Below are positions 8,702 to 17,498 of a stretch of DNA of 64,000 nucleotides, one piece after another. The notes below the pieces were generated by a model. The model saw only the letters and a list, made by a program, of their open reading frames with translations. It did no database searches and was not told where the DNA came from. The DNA lies in the NCBI GenBank assembly GCA_002898275.1, contig BEIQ01000002.1, positions 496,001-560,000 of the forward strand, in the 5' to 3' direction. A program made the translations under genes and the position numbers. The stretch is from a bacterium HR40. GTDB taxonomy: Bacteria; Pseudomonadota; Alphaproteobacteria; Geminicoccales; Geminicoccaceae. Position 1 is the first letter of the stretch. Every line of letters begins with the position of its first letter.

Positions 8702-10573
8702 TCACGACACCGCTGCAGTCTCGATCCGGCGGCGGAAACGCGCCCGATGGACGAGGGCTATGGCCACGGCGAGGATCGCGACGAGCAGCGGCACCGCCGC
8801 GATGTTGACGAAGCGCAGCTGCGCCTGCAGCGTCTCGATGTCCCGGCGCAGCGCGTACTGCACCTCCCGCAGCTCGCGCCGCGTCTCGAGGATGTCCGAG
8901 CGGATGCGGGCGATCTCCTCCCGCTGTTCCGCCGACAGCACCGGCTGCTGGTCGCCTTCCGGGAGCTGCAAGGCCCGAAGCTTGTCCTCGAGTTCCTTGA
9001 GCCGATCGAGGAGTTGCCGCTCCTTGGCCCGGTATTCCCGTTCGGCCGAGCGCCGCAGTTCCGCGATGCGGGTGAAGGGGCGAAGCGCGACATCCCGTCC
9101 CCGCAGATCGGCGAACACCTCGCTGCCCACGAGGTGGTCGAGGGCGTTCAAAACGAAGTCGCTGTTGTCGGCGACCGGGATCAGGATGTCCTGGCCGAGC
9201 AAGCTCTGACTGGCGAGCCAGCTGGCATTGTCGAGGAGATCGGTGTCGGCCACGACGATCAGCGTCGCCGGCGCCGAACCCTCGGCGACATGCCCCTCGC
9301 GCTTCTCGACCCCCTCGGGGGGACCGTCGGGGAAGGCGGACTTCAGGATCCCGGAGATGCGCGCCGCGATCGCCCGCGCCTCGCCCTCGGGCCGATATTC
9401 CTTGATGAGGGCCAAGGGGTCGGGAAAGAAATTGACCTTGTCGACGGCTACGAGCTGGCTCTGCGGCGACGCCAGGAGCAACGGCTCGAACTGCAGATTC
9501 GAGCCGTCGGCGAGGGCGACGGCCCCCGCCGACGCGACGTTCACGCGTGCCAGCTGCGCCGTGATCGGGCTCGTCTGCGACAGGTGGTTGCGGTCGAGGG
9601 CGAGCCACACGAGATAGTCGACGATCTGCATACGGTCGCCCGAGGGGAACTGCACCTGCCGCGCCGCCGTCGGATCCGCCACCACCTTGTCCTTGTCGAA
9701 GCGGAGACCCCAGGCGGCGAACAGCCGATCGAGGTTCGAGGAGGTGGGAGCGGCTCCCGGCCGCTGCATGCGCATGGCTGCCGCCTCGCTGTGCGGGTCG
9801 ACGAATACCATGAGCTTGCCGCCTTTCGACACGAATTGGTCGATGGCATAGAGCGTGCGGTCGGAGAGCGAACCCGGATGCACGATCATGAGCACGTCGA
9901 TGTCGGCGAACTCGGCAATGTCGCCACCGAGCCACCGGAGGTCGTAGAGCTGGCCGAGCTGGCGGTAGATCTCCCAAGGCCGGTACTGCTGCGCCGGGTC
10001 GCCGCTCATCGGCAGACCGGAGAGGATCCCGATCACCGGTTTTTCGGGATGGGCGAGATTGTAGACGAGCCGCGTGAGATCGTATTCGAGGAACCGCTCC
10101 CGATCCGGCGACAGCAGCGGAATGACGTCGACATCGTCGGTGCTGTTGGTACCGGCGATCCCGAGATAGGCGACCGTGTTGCCATCGTCGAGGGCGATCG
10201 GCTGGAGCCCGAAGCCCACGGCGCGGTCCTCCTCTTCCGAATAAGGCTCGGGATCGACGACTTCTACCGTGATCTTCCCACCCGAGGCCTCGGCATAGGC
10301 GCGCAGCATGTCTTCGACGCGTCGCGCGTAGGCGGCGAGGAAGGCATTGCGCTCGGCGAGCTGGTCCGAGGCGTAGAGGCGGATCACCACCGGTTCCTCG
10401 AGGGAACCGAGCAGCCGCAGCGTTCCTGGGGAAAGAGTGAAGCTGCGGGTCTCGGTGAGATCGAGGCGGTAGGGGCGCAGCACCAAGGCACCGAAAACGT
10501 TCAGGGCAACGAACGTGACGAGAGCGAGGACGATGCCGGCGATGGCGAGCAGGCGGCGATCGAACCTGCGCAT
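8702..10573 (-). CDS. GldG-family ABC transport auxiliary protein
   Basis: A 623-residue protein of the GldG/ABC_transp_aux type. It has an N-terminal membrane segment (about 9-31), a large extracytoplasmic domain starting with the conserved RLDLTETRSFTLSPGTLRLL and VVIRLYAS, a coiled coil of Glu/Arg/Leu (about 505-570) and a C-terminal membrane segment (about 590-610). The internal IGILSGLPMSGDPAQQYRPW resembles the IFT52/GldG domain core. In Bacteroidetes GldG acts with GldA and GldF in gliding, but homologues occur in many non-gliding proteobacteria where the substrate is unknown. It is flanked by the permease (13 bases) and the DUF4340-like gene (13 bases). Confidence 0.85.
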   Translation of the reverse strand: MRRFDRRLLAIAGIVLALVTFVALNVFGALVLRPYRLDLTETRSFTLSPGTLRLLGSLEEPVVIRLYASDQLAERNAFLAAYARRVEDMLRAYAEASGGKITVEVVDPEPYSEEEDRAVGFGLQPIALDDGNTVAYLGIAGTNSTDDVDVIPLLSPDRERFLEYDLTRLVYNLAHPEKPVIGILSGLPMSGDPAQQYRPWEIYRQLGQLYDLRWLGGDIAEFADIDVLMIVHPGSLSDRTLYAIDQFVSKGGKLMVFVDPHSEAAAMRMQRPGAAPTSSNLDRLFAAWGLRFDKDKVVADPTAARQVQFPSGDRMQIVDYLVWLALDRNHLSQTSPITAQLARVNVASAGAVALADGSNLQFEPLLLASPQSQLVAVDKVNFFPDPLALIKEYRPEGEARAIAARISGILKSAFPDGPPEGVEKREGHVAEGSAPATLIVVADTDLLDNASWLASQSLLGQDILIPVADNSDFVLNALDHLVGSEVFADLRGRDVALRPFTRIAELRRSAEREYRAKERQLLDRLKELEDKLRALQLPEGDQQPVLSAEQREEIARIRSDILETRRELREVQYALRRDIETLQAQLRFVNIAAVPLLVAILAVAIALVHRARFRRRIETAAVS

Positions 10574-10586
10574 CGGAATTCCCCCC

Positions 10587-11321
10587 TCAGGCGGATTTGC
10601 CGAGTTCGACGATGAGCGTATTGATCACGAGGGCGAGCAGGGTGACGCTCGCGAAGAAGAGTGCCGAGGACGCGCCGATCACGCCTTTGGCGAGTTCGTT
10701 GAAGTGGAAGAGGAAGCTGAAGCTCGCGACGAGCTCGAGGGCGAAGGGCGGCAGCACCGTGCGCAGCGGAGACAGCACCAGATCGACGCCGCTCATGAGA
10801 AAGACGAAGCAGGCGACCGCTCCGAGCACGAAAGCGATCACCTGGTTGCGGGTGAGTGCCGACATGCAGCTGCCGATCGCGATGAACGCTCCGGCGAGCA
10901 GCCAGCTCGCGATATAGCTGGCGACGATCACCCCGTTGTCCGGCTCGCCCAGGTAGTTCACGGTGAGCCAAATGGGGAAGGTGAGAGCGAGGGCGACGCC
11001 GCAGAACAGCCAGGCAGCGAGGAACTTGCCGAGCACGGCCTGGGCGGGCGTGACGGGCAGGGTCATGAGCAGTTCGATGGTGCCGCTGCGCCGCTCCTCG
11101 GCCCACAGCCGCATCGCCACCGCCGGCACGAGGAAGAGGTAGAGCCAGGGGTGAAAGAGGAAGAAGCTGTAGAGATCGGCCTGCCCGCGCTCGAAGAAGC
11201 CGCCGACATAGAACGTCATGGCGCCGGCGAGGGCGAGGAAGATGACGATGAACACATAGGCGAGCGGGGTCGCGAAATAGGCGACGAACTCGCGGCGAAA
11301 GATGGCGAGCACGGCGCGCAT
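10587..11321 (-). CDS. ABC transporter permease, GldF/ABC-2 type
   Basis: A 244-residue integral membrane protein with about six hydrophobic segments: YFATPLAYVFIVIFLALAGA near residue 15, the region around LYLFLVPAVAMRLWAEE (about 60-75), and further helices in the second half. The segment MRLWAEERRSGTIELLMTLP is the hallmark of GldF-like ABC-2 permeases. It forms the membrane channel for the ATPase encoded 25 bases upstream. Unlike the MDR-type ABC exporters it has no fused ATPase domain. The substrate is not evident. Confidence 0.87.
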   Translation of the reverse strand: MRAVLAIFRREFVAYFATPLAYVFIVIFLALAGAMTFYVGGFFERGQADLYSFFLFHPWLYLFLVPAVAMRLWAEERRSGTIELLMTLPVTPAQAVLGKFLAAWLFCGVALALTFPIWLTVNYLGEPDNGVIVASYIASWLLAGAFIAIGSCMSALTRNQVIAFVLGAVACFVFLMSGVDLVLSPLRTVLPPFALELVASFSFLFHFNELAKGVIGASSALFFASVTLLALVINTLIVELGKSA

Positions 11322-11346
11322 CGCGGATCCTCCTACGGGTTACCCT

Positions 11347-12288
11347 TCAGCCGAGGGTGAGACGGCGGAACACGTCGTCGAGGCGGCCACGCTCGACCGA
11401 GAGTTCGCGCACCTCGACGCGTTCGGCGCGCAGCCGCGCCACCGCTTCCGGCGCCAGCTCCACACCGTCCTGCGGCAGGACGAGGAGTTCCGCCACGCCG
11501 TCCACCGGCAACGAGAGCTGGAGCTCGCGCACGCCGCTCAGATGGGCGAGCACCTCTCGCGCCCGTTCGGCGGTAGCGGCGGCGACACGCAGGCGCAGCG
11601 CATTGTGCAACGGCGACAGGCGGCGGAGCTCCTCGGGGGTGGCGTCGGCCACCAGCTGGCCGCGCGCCACCACGATCGCCCGCGTACACACCGCCTCCAC
11701 CTCCTCGAGGATATGGGTCGAGACGATGATCGCCTTGCCCGGTGCCATTTCCGCGATCAGGCGGCGCACCTCGTATTTCTGGTTGGGATCGAGCCCGTCC
11801 GTCGGCTCGTCCAGGATCAGCACCGGAGGATCGTGCAGGATCGCTTGCGCGAGACCGACCCGTCGCTTGTAACCCTTGGAGAGGGTGTCGATCGGCTGAT
11901 GCAGGACCGGCTGGAGCTGAGTGCGCTCCACCGCCGCGCCGATCGCCCGCCGCCCTGCCGCACCGGCGAGGCCGCGCACCGCTGCGACGAAGGCGAGAAA
12001 GGCCTGCACCGTCATGTCGCCGTAGAGCGGCGCGCCCTCCGGCAGATAGCCGAGGTTGCGGCGCACCGCGAGCGGCTCCGAGACGACATCGTGCCCGCAA
12101 ACTCGCGCCGTGCCCGCGCTGGGCGGCAAGAACCCCGTGAGCATGCGCATCGTGGTGGTCTTGCCGGCGCCGTTCGGACCGAGGAAACCGACCACCTCGC
12201 CGCGGCCGACGCGGAAGCTGATCTCCCGCACGGCGCGGATGGGACCGAAGTTCCGGCTAAGCCGGTCGAGCACGACCATGTCCGCCAC
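11347..12288 (-). CDS. ABC transporter ATP-binding protein, GldA-like
   Basis: A 313-residue ATPase that should power the adjacent permease. It has Walker A GPNGAGKTTT, a signature loop LSKGYKRRVGLAQ, Walker B VLILDEPTDGLDP and the switch His in VSTHILEE. A C-terminal region of about 90 residues beyond the ATPase core is common in GldA-like subunits. I chose the GTG at 12288 because CGGAGG lies 7 bases upstream; the first ATG (12279) is three codons later. It is the first gene of the ATPase-permease-GldG-DUF4340 unit. Confidence 0.9.
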   Translation of the reverse strand: MADMVVLDRLSRNFGPIRAVREISFRVGRGEVVGFLGPNGAGKTTTMRMLTGFLPPSAGTARVCGHDVVSEPLAVRRNLGYLPEGAPLYGDMTVQAFLAFVAAVRGLAGAAGRRAIGAAVERTQLQPVLHQPIDTLSKGYKRRVGLAQAILHDPPVLILDEPTDGLDPNQKYEVRRLIAEMAPGKAIIVSTHILEEVEAVCTRAIVVARGQLVADATPEELRRLSPLHNALRLRVAAATAERAREVLAHLSGVRELQLSLPVDGVAELLVLPQDGVELAPEAVARLRAERVEVRELSVERGRLDDVFRRLTLG

Positions 12289-12427
12289 GGCCAACCTCCG
12301 TTTGCGCTGTCCTGCCGTTTGCTGAACCGGAAGTGGGCCTCGCGACCGGAGGCTCGTCGGGCCAGGGCCCGAGCCGCGAGATAGGCGGAAGTGCGAGGAC
12401 GTGCAAGCCGCGGGCGTGGGAGGCGGG

Positions 12428-12467
12428 AAAAAGCGGGTGCCGTCGACCGGAAGGCCGGCCGACGGCA
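12428..12467 (-). terminator. Rho-independent terminator of the PhoD-like gene
   Basis: Read on the minus strand, an 8-base-pair stem (12460-12467 with 12438-12445), one A-C mismatch and a further 4-base-pair stem enclose a 4-base loop (12451-12454). A run of five U residues (12428-12432) follows a few bases after the stem. It lies 18 bases past the phosphatase stop and isolates that gene from the ABC operon downstream. Confidence 0.8.
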
Positions 12468-12484
12468 AGCCGCTGACGTGCCGT

Positions 12485-14086
12485 TCACACTTCGGGCAAG
12501 AGCTCCTGCGAGAACAGGATCCCGCCCTCGAGATCGCGCAGACGCACCGTCATCGTCTCGCTGTCGGGCGCGATTTCGATTTCGCCGAAGAACTGCATGC
12601 CCGCCGAGGGCGGCAGATTCGCCTGGCCCGGGGGTGGAGCCTTCTGGAACACCACCTGCGGCCCGAAGGTGGGATCGAGCTCGTTGGGACCGAAGGTTCC
12701 AGCGTTGAGCGGCCCCGACACGAATTCCCAGAACGGTCGGAAGTCCTTGAAGACAGCCTTGGACGGATCGTAGTAATGTGCTGCAGTATAATGGACATCC
12801 GCTGTGATCCACACGATATTGCGAATGTCTTCGTCGCGAATGTAACGTAACAGATCAGCGATCTCGAGCTCGCGGCCGCGCGGCGCGCCCGGATCGCCCT
12901 GGGCGACGGCTTCGGATCCTCGTCTTTCCTTGGCATTGTCCCACACGATGAGGCCGAGCGGCATGTCGCAACAGATCACCTTCCAGGTCGCGCGACTCGC
13001 CTTGAGGGCGGCCTTGAGCCATTGCACCTGGCGCTCGCCGAGGATCCGGGTTTCCGGCGCCAGCGCGGTCTCGAGACCGGCGGTGTTGGGACCGCGATAG
13101 CTGCGAAGGTCGATGCGGAACAGCTCCAACGAGGGGCCGTAGCGCAAGCTCTCGAAGATGCGGTCGCGCTCGAGCGGATGCAGTCGGGTCGGCATGTATT
13201 CGTGGAAAGCGCGCATGGCGCGCGCCGCGAGCCGCGCCACCGCGCCGTCCTTGTAGCGCTGGTCGCTGTCCTTGCGCAGCTCCCAATACCAGTTGTTGGT
13301 GACCTCGTGGTCGTCCCACTGGGCGTAGACCGGCACCTCGGCGAGGAAAAGGCGAAAGTTCTCGTCCATGAGGTTGTAGGCGTAGTTCCCGCGAAAATCC
13401 GCGAGGGTCTCCGCCACCTGCTCCTTGGCCGGAACCACGAGATTGCGCCAGATGGAACCGTCGGCCGCCCGGATCTCCGCCGGGATCGGACCATCGGCGT
13501 AAATGGCGTCGCCGGAGAACACGAAGAAATCCGGCTCGAGCGCCTTCATGGCGCGGAAAATCCGAAAGCCGCCGAAGTCGGGATTGATGCCGTAGCCCTG
13601 GCCGGCGAGGTCGCCCGACCACAGGAAACGGATCCGCCGTCTGCTCGCGGGAGGGGTGAGGAAGGAGCCGCGCACCGGCTCGCTCAGCCCTTGCAGGTCG
13701 CCGAGGTCGAGGAAGCGGACCTCGTAGAAGATGCGCTCCCCATCGGGGAGGCCGGTGAGCTCCACCTTGCCGGTGAAATCCGTGTCCTCGAGGACGTGCA
13801 ACGGGCGCACGGCGCGGGCGTCGGCGAGATCCTCGCGGGTCGACCAACGCACCAGCATGCGCGCCGGCCGGTCGGCTTTCGACCAGACGATCGCCCGGCC
13901 GTCGCCGACATCGCCCGACTGCACCCCAAAGGGTGCACGGATCCGCTGCCGTTCCGAGATCATTACCGCCGGCGCGCCTTGGCCGAAGACCAAGCGCGGC
14001 AGACCGACGGCACCGGCGAGCGCCAGACCGCCGAGGGAGCTGTGCAGCAAATGGCGGCGGCTCAGTTGGACGCGCGTCACGGTCAT
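12485..14086 (-). CDS. phoD: Tat-exported PhoD-like alkaline phosphatase/phosphodiesterase
   Basis: Metal-dependent phosphatase or phosphodiesterase exported folded to the periplasm. The 533-residue protein begins with a twin-arginine signal (LSRRHLLHSSLGGLALAGAV). An N-terminal fibronectin-like PhoD_N domain (APFGVQSGDV, then IVWSKADRPARMLV) precedes the catalytic domain with FSGDAIYADGPIP, QWDDHEVTNNWYW and ITADVHYTAAHYYDP, which carry the metal-binding Asp and His residues of the family. The ATG at 14086 has GGAGGAGAG 8 bases upstream. The gene stands alone between a long gap and its own terminator. Phosphate control is possible (see the repeat at 14157) but not shown. Confidence 0.9.
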   Translation of the reverse strand: MTVTRVQLSRRHLLHSSLGGLALAGAVGLPRLVFGQGAPAVMISERQRIRAPFGVQSGDVGDGRAIVWSKADRPARMLVRWSTREDLADARAVRPLHVLEDTDFTGKVELTGLPDGERIFYEVRFLDLGDLQGLSEPVRGSFLTPPASRRRIRFLWSGDLAGQGYGINPDFGGFRIFRAMKALEPDFFVFSGDAIYADGPIPAEIRAADGSIWRNLVVPAKEQVAETLADFRGNYAYNLMDENFRLFLAEVPVYAQWDDHEVTNNWYWELRKDSDQRYKDGAVARLAARAMRAFHEYMPTRLHPLERDRIFESLRYGPSLELFRIDLRSYRGPNTAGLETALAPETRILGERQVQWLKAALKASRATWKVICCDMPLGLIVWDNAKERRGSEAVAQGDPGAPRGRELEIADLLRYIRDEDIRNIVWITADVHYTAAHYYDPSKAVFKDFRPFWEFVSGPLNAGTFGPNELDPTFGPQVVFQKAPPPGQANLPPSAGMQFFGEIEIAPDSETMTVRLRDLEGGILFSQELLPEV

Positions 14087-14446
14087 GGACAAGCTCTCCT
14101 CCGCTTGCGACCGCGCTCGTCCTAGCCGGGTCTCGCGATAGGCCGGTGAACCTCCGTCGACAATCCGGCGACAGCTGCGGGGAGGGCGTCGGACCGTCGA
14201 CAGGGCGCGGTCGACCAGCGCCGGGCGAGGGTCGAGCGCGCGACCGCTGGGCTCGCTCGGCGTCTCGTCGATCCGCCGGCGAGCCAGGGGACCCGACGGC
14301 TTTGCCGCTGCGCTCGCCGTTCGGAGGGATCCCCGCCCGCTCCACCGACCGGCCACGATGGCAACGTCGGGCGGCGCGACTGCCGCCCTCCCGGTCGACG
14401 CCACAGGGAAAATTCCGGTCGACGAGGCGCGTGTCGCTTTCCGCGT
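14087..14446. other. 360-base gap upstream of the PhoD-like gene
   Basis: This gap lies between the end of the EEP-like gene and the start of the PhoD-like gene, both on the minus strand. No reading frame here has coding character or a recognisable product. It must contain the promoter of the phosphatase gene. A PHO-box-like repeat is listed separately; nothing else stands out. Confidence 0.5.
14157..14174 (-). promoter_or_regulatory. PHO-box-like direct repeat upstream of the PhoD-like gene
   Basis: On the minus strand the sequence reads CTGTCGC, four bases, TTGTCGA: two 7-mers with an 11-base period like the PhoB site CTGTCAT-N4-CTGTCAT, with 5 of 7 and about 4 of 7 matches. It ends 70 bases before the ATG. 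A further CTGTCGA lies at 14197-14203 but out of phase. The context (a phosphatase gene) makes it plausible; the match alone is weak. Confidence 0.3.
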
Positions 14447-15511
14447 TCAGCCGGCAGGTTCGATCGTCACACCGAGAGCGACGGAGTGGCAAAGGCCATC
14501 GCCGCGCTCGTCCACCGCCGCGAGCGCGAACCGGTCTCGGCACGAAAGCTGGCGGGCGAAGAACCCGCCGCAGCGGCGCGCCGGTCGCGGCGACCCGTCG
14601 GGACGAGAGCCCTCGGTCGGACCAGCGGGAGGGTCGCACGCTTGCCAGACGAAGCGGCGCGCGCCGGCCATGGCGAGGAGCGATTCGAAGCGCTCGAGTT
14701 CGAAAAGACGGTGGGGATCGCGGGCGCGCGCCTCCTCCATTGCCGTTCCCTCGCGAGGTTGCGCAGCGCACGAGCCCGAGCCACGGAAATCGCCGCCCAT
14801 CAGCACCGCTGCCTGGCGATCGTAGCCCTCGAGGGCGTCGAGCAGCACCTCCATTCGCTGCGCCCGCGCCTCGGGATCGTGGTCGCCCAACCGGGTGCAG
14901 ACGAGGGTGACCGGCGTGCCGAGGAGCTCCACCTGGGCGAACAGAGCGATGCGGCTGCCGATCCGGGTCTGGCCGCGGTGGCCATCGAACCCGGCATCTG
15001 GTGCCGCGAGCCGCACCATCGCCACTCGCCGCAGGACGAAAAGCGAAAGCAGCGCATGGCCGTGCAGGCCGGCGAGGTCGGGGGGGTGGTCCTCCCTCGC
15101 GCGCGGGCCGAGGTCAGCTGGGCCGAGCTCGACGCACTCCACACCGAAGGCGTAGCCCCAACCCAGTCTCTGGGCGAGCTCCGCCACGACGTGGCGATTG
15201 TGGCTGCGCGCCATGCCGAGGTCGGCCCCGACGAGGAACGCCACCTCGGCGCGCGACTCCGCGACGAGCGACATCACCGGCTCGACGTGCCGGAGCGGCT
15301 TGAGGTCGACGGACAGGACCCGCAGCTGTCGGCCGGCTTCGAGGCGGCGCGCGAGCGGAAGCCGTGCCTCGATGGCGTGCAGTTGCGGGATGCGTGCGAC
15401 AAGGGACGCGCGGCTGGCCACGTCGCCAGCCATCTCCGCCCACCTCCGACGGAGGCTCGGGCTCGGCCAATCGAGACGGTCGACGGTGGAAACGATGAGA
15501 TCCCTCGTCAC
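14447..15511 (-). CDS. Endonuclease/exonuclease/phosphatase-fold protein with degenerate active site
   Basis: A 354-residue protein whose middle and end follow the EEP (DNase I-like) fold: LRVLSVDLK, AEVAFLVGADLGMARS, YAFGVECVEL, GLHGHALLS, IALFAQVE, VTLVCTRLG and AVLMGGDFR line up with the family blocks. The catalytic residues are mostly replaced: the Asn of motif I by Asp, the QE pair by VG, the catalytic His by Arg (VCTRLG) and the Asn of GDFN by Arg. I infer a non-catalytic relative. The GTG at 15511 follows GAGAGGGAAGAC; another GTG lies 11 codons upstream. It lies downstream of the phospholipid genes on the same strand, across a 393-base gap. Confidence 0.65.
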   Translation of the reverse strand: MTRDLIVSTVDRLDWPSPSLRRRWAEMAGDVASRASLVARIPQLHAIEARLPLARRLEAGRQLRVLSVDLKPLRHVEPVMSLVAESRAEVAFLVGADLGMARSHNRHVVAELAQRLGWGYAFGVECVELGPADLGPRAREDHPPDLAGLHGHALLSLFVLRRVAMVRLAAPDAGFDGHRGQTRIGSRIALFAQVELLGTPVTLVCTRLGDHDPEARAQRMEVLLDALEGYDRQAAVLMGGDFRGSGSCAAQPREGTAMEEARARDPHRLFELERFESLLAMAGARRFVWQACDPPAGPTEGSRPDGSPRPARRCGGFFARQLSCRDRFALAAVDERGDGLCHSVALGVTIEPAG

Positions 15512-15904
15512 GTCTTCCCTCTCACTCGCGGCAGGGCCCACCACGCGGGCGGGAACGCGGCGTTCGCCTGGCTCCTCCGAGAGGTGCGCATCCCGACGGC
15601 GGAACGCGAGGGGCAGGCGGATTCCGCGATCCGAACCGGTGGGCGAAGAGGACGAGAGGATGCAGAGCCGGTCGAGGACGCCGTGTCACCGCAAAGGCTT
15701 TGCGGCAAAGCTCGTTCTCCCCGAGCTGGCGACCATCCTCCCGCGTTCGCTCGTCCTGGATCCACTTCCTCCTCTTCTCCGATGCCGACGGGGCACATCG
15801 CCGTCGGCGATCGCCCCCGAGCGCTGGCGGACTCCTCGCACGTCCCAGAGGACGCCTCGGGCGCTTTCGTGGACCGGCGACCCTTCGTCCGTCATGCCGA
15901 GCTG
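15512..15904. other. 393-base gap between ynjF-like and EEP-like genes
   Basis: I see no convincing gene on either strand. A hairpin with an 8-base-pair stem (15784-15791 with 15801-15808) and a 9-base loop lies about 100 bases after the ynjF-like stop and may end that operon, though no U-tract follows on the minus strand. The short inverted repeat GCTTTGCGGCAAAGC lies near 15700. A promoter for the EEP-like gene is expected but not recognisable. Confidence 0.45.
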
Positions 15905-16549
15905 TCAAGGACCGGGCGGGGAGCCGGCCGGAGCCGGACGGGGGGTCCGCAGGCTGCGGACAGCTGTGCCGATGCGGCCGAGGGTGGTGAGCCAGCACAG
16001 GCCGGCGAACGACCAGGCAAGCGCGGGAAAGGCATCGGGAAAGAGGGCGCAGAGGACGAAGAACAGGATGGTCTCGCTGCCCTCGGCCAGCCCGCCCAGG
16101 TAGTAGAAGGACTTGGTGCCGCGCTCGGGCGAGACGAGGCCGCGTTTCGCGGCGAGGATGGCAAAGGCGAGGAAGGAGGATCCGGTGCCCATGAAGGACC
16201 AAAGGAGGAAGGCGGCCGGCAGGGCATGGGTAGCGGGATCGGCGGCGGCGAAGGCGAAGACCATGCCGGCATAGATCAGGAAATCGAGGACGATATCGAG
16301 AAACCCTCCGAGATCGGTGATGCCGCGCGAACGGGCGAGAGCGCCATCGACACCGTCGCAGAGGCGGTTCAGGAGGAAGAAGCCGAGCCCGGCGAGAAAG
16401 GCGCCTGACGCGGTGCAGGCAATGGCGACCAGGCCGAGGCCGAAACCGGCTACGGTTACCGCATCGGCGCGGATTCCACTGGCGAGGAGCCGCCGACCGA
16501 ACGCGTCGAGCAACGGGTCGATGCGCGGTCGGATGCGGGCGTCGAGCAT
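15905..16549 (-). CDS. ynjF: CDP-alcohol phosphatidyltransferase, YnjF-like
   Basis: Integral membrane enzyme that should transfer a phosphatidyl group from CDP-diacylglycerol (or another CDP-alcohol) to an unknown acceptor. At 214 residues it resembles E. coli YnjF from end to end, opening MLDARIRPRIDPLL and containing SFMGTGSSFLAFAILAAKRG and KSFYYLGGLAEGSETILFF. The catalytic motif DGVDGALAR, then GGFLDIVLD, keeps the metal-binding Asp residues, with one residue fewer in the middle spacer than PgsA. Four to six membrane segments follow. It starts 14 bases after the pssA stop in one transcription unit. The acceptor alcohol is not known even for E. coli YnjF. Confidence 0.85.
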   Translation of the reverse strand: MLDARIRPRIDPLLDAFGRRLLASGIRADAVTVAGFGLGLVAIACTASGAFLAGLGFFLLNRLCDGVDGALARSRGITDLGGFLDIVLDFLIYAGMVFAFAAADPATHALPAAFLLWSFMGTGSSFLAFAILAAKRGLVSPERGTKSFYYLGGLAEGSETILFFVLCALFPDAFPALAWSFAGLCWLTTLGRIGTAVRSLRTPRPAPAGSPPGP

Positions 16550-16562
16550 GTCGCTCGCGGCA

Positions 16563-17498
16563 TCAGCGGCGCGGCGTACGCGGGTCCAGTGGGACCACCC
16601 GACCGCCCGCAGCCGGGCCGGGCGCCGCCTCCGGCGGCGAGCTGGAGGGTGCCGGGGTCGAGCCGCTATCGGAGCCTTCCGCCGACCGACTGGCCGCCGC
16701 AGCCAGCGCCGCCTCCTCTTCCTCCGCCCGCTGCATGCGCGCTGCGACCCATACCGCCGCCGGCAACGACAGCAGATAGACGACACCCACGAACGTCAGG
16801 GTAGCCCAAGGCTCGGTGGCGAGGAACACCACGAGCAGGGCGGTCAGCACCAGCAGGAGCACGATATAATCGGGCGGGATGCGCAGCCGCTTGATGGAGA
16901 AGGTCGGCACCCGGCTCACCATCATCACGGCGATAAAGCTCATCATGAAGGCGTTGACCGCCCAGCTGCGGATCCACTCGGCACCGGTCGCGAACCAGGC
17001 GATCATCGGCAAAAGGGCGAGGCCAGCCGCGGCAGGAGCCGGGATTCCCTTGAAGAAATGCTGCCACCAGCGCGGCCTGTGGGGATCGTCGAGCTCGACG
17101 TTGAAGCGGGCGAGCCGGAGAGCGCAGCAGACCGCGAAGAGCATGGCGAGCGCCCAGCCGACGCCGCGCACCTCCCGCAGGGTCCAGAGATAGACGACGA
17201 CCGCGGGAGCGACGCCGAAGCTCAAGAAATCGGCGAGGCTGTCGAGCTGGGCGCCGAGCGGACTCGAAATCCGCAGGAGCCGCGCCGAGCGGCCGTCGAG
17301 GCCGTCGAAGAGGATGGCGATACCGATGAGGGTGACGGCGAGCTCCCAGCGGGAATCGAGCGCATAGCGCAGACCGGTGAACCCGGCGCAGAGGCCCAGG
17401 ACCGTGAACAAATTGGGAACGAGATGGAGCAACGGCCGATCCCTGAGCGGCCGGCGTCGTGGCCGCAGGGTGGCGAACTCGCGGGTAAAGGCCTTCAC
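16563..17498 (-). CDS. pssA: CDP-diacylglycerol-serine O-phosphatidyltransferase
   Basis: Makes phosphatidylserine from CDP-diacylglycerol and serine in the inner membrane, the first step to phosphatidylethanolamine. The 311-residue protein has the CDP-alcohol motif DGLDGRSARLL with QLDSLADFLSFGVAP, about eight membrane segments and the HFFKGIPAPAAAGL block typical of the integral-membrane (type II) PssA. The C-terminus after MQRAEEEEAALAAAA is a Ser/Pro/Ala-rich tail of about 55 residues. The GTG at 17498 has GGAGGGAAG upstream and overlaps the psd stop (GTGA). Confidence 0.93.
   Translation of the reverse strand: MKAFTREFATLRPRRRPLRDRPLLHLVPNLFTVLGLCAGFTGLRYALDSRWELAVTLIGIAILFDGLDGRSARLLRISSPLGAQLDSLADFLSFGVAPAVVVYLWTLREVRGVGWALAMLFAVCCALRLARFNVELDDPHRPRWWQHFFKGIPAPAAAGLALLPMIAWFATGAEWIRSWAVNAFMMSFIAVMMVSRVPTFSIKRLRIPPDYIVLLLVLTALLVVFLATEPWATLTFVGVVYLLSLPAAVWVAARMQRAEEEEAALAAAASRSAEGSDSGSTPAPSSSPPEAAPGPAAGGRVVPLDPRTPRR

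Noticed and set aside
15198-16103. Possible plus-strand gene across the gap before the ynjF-like gene
   Set aside because: The translation is Arg/Ser-rich low-complexity sequence and runs antisense into two better-supported genes.
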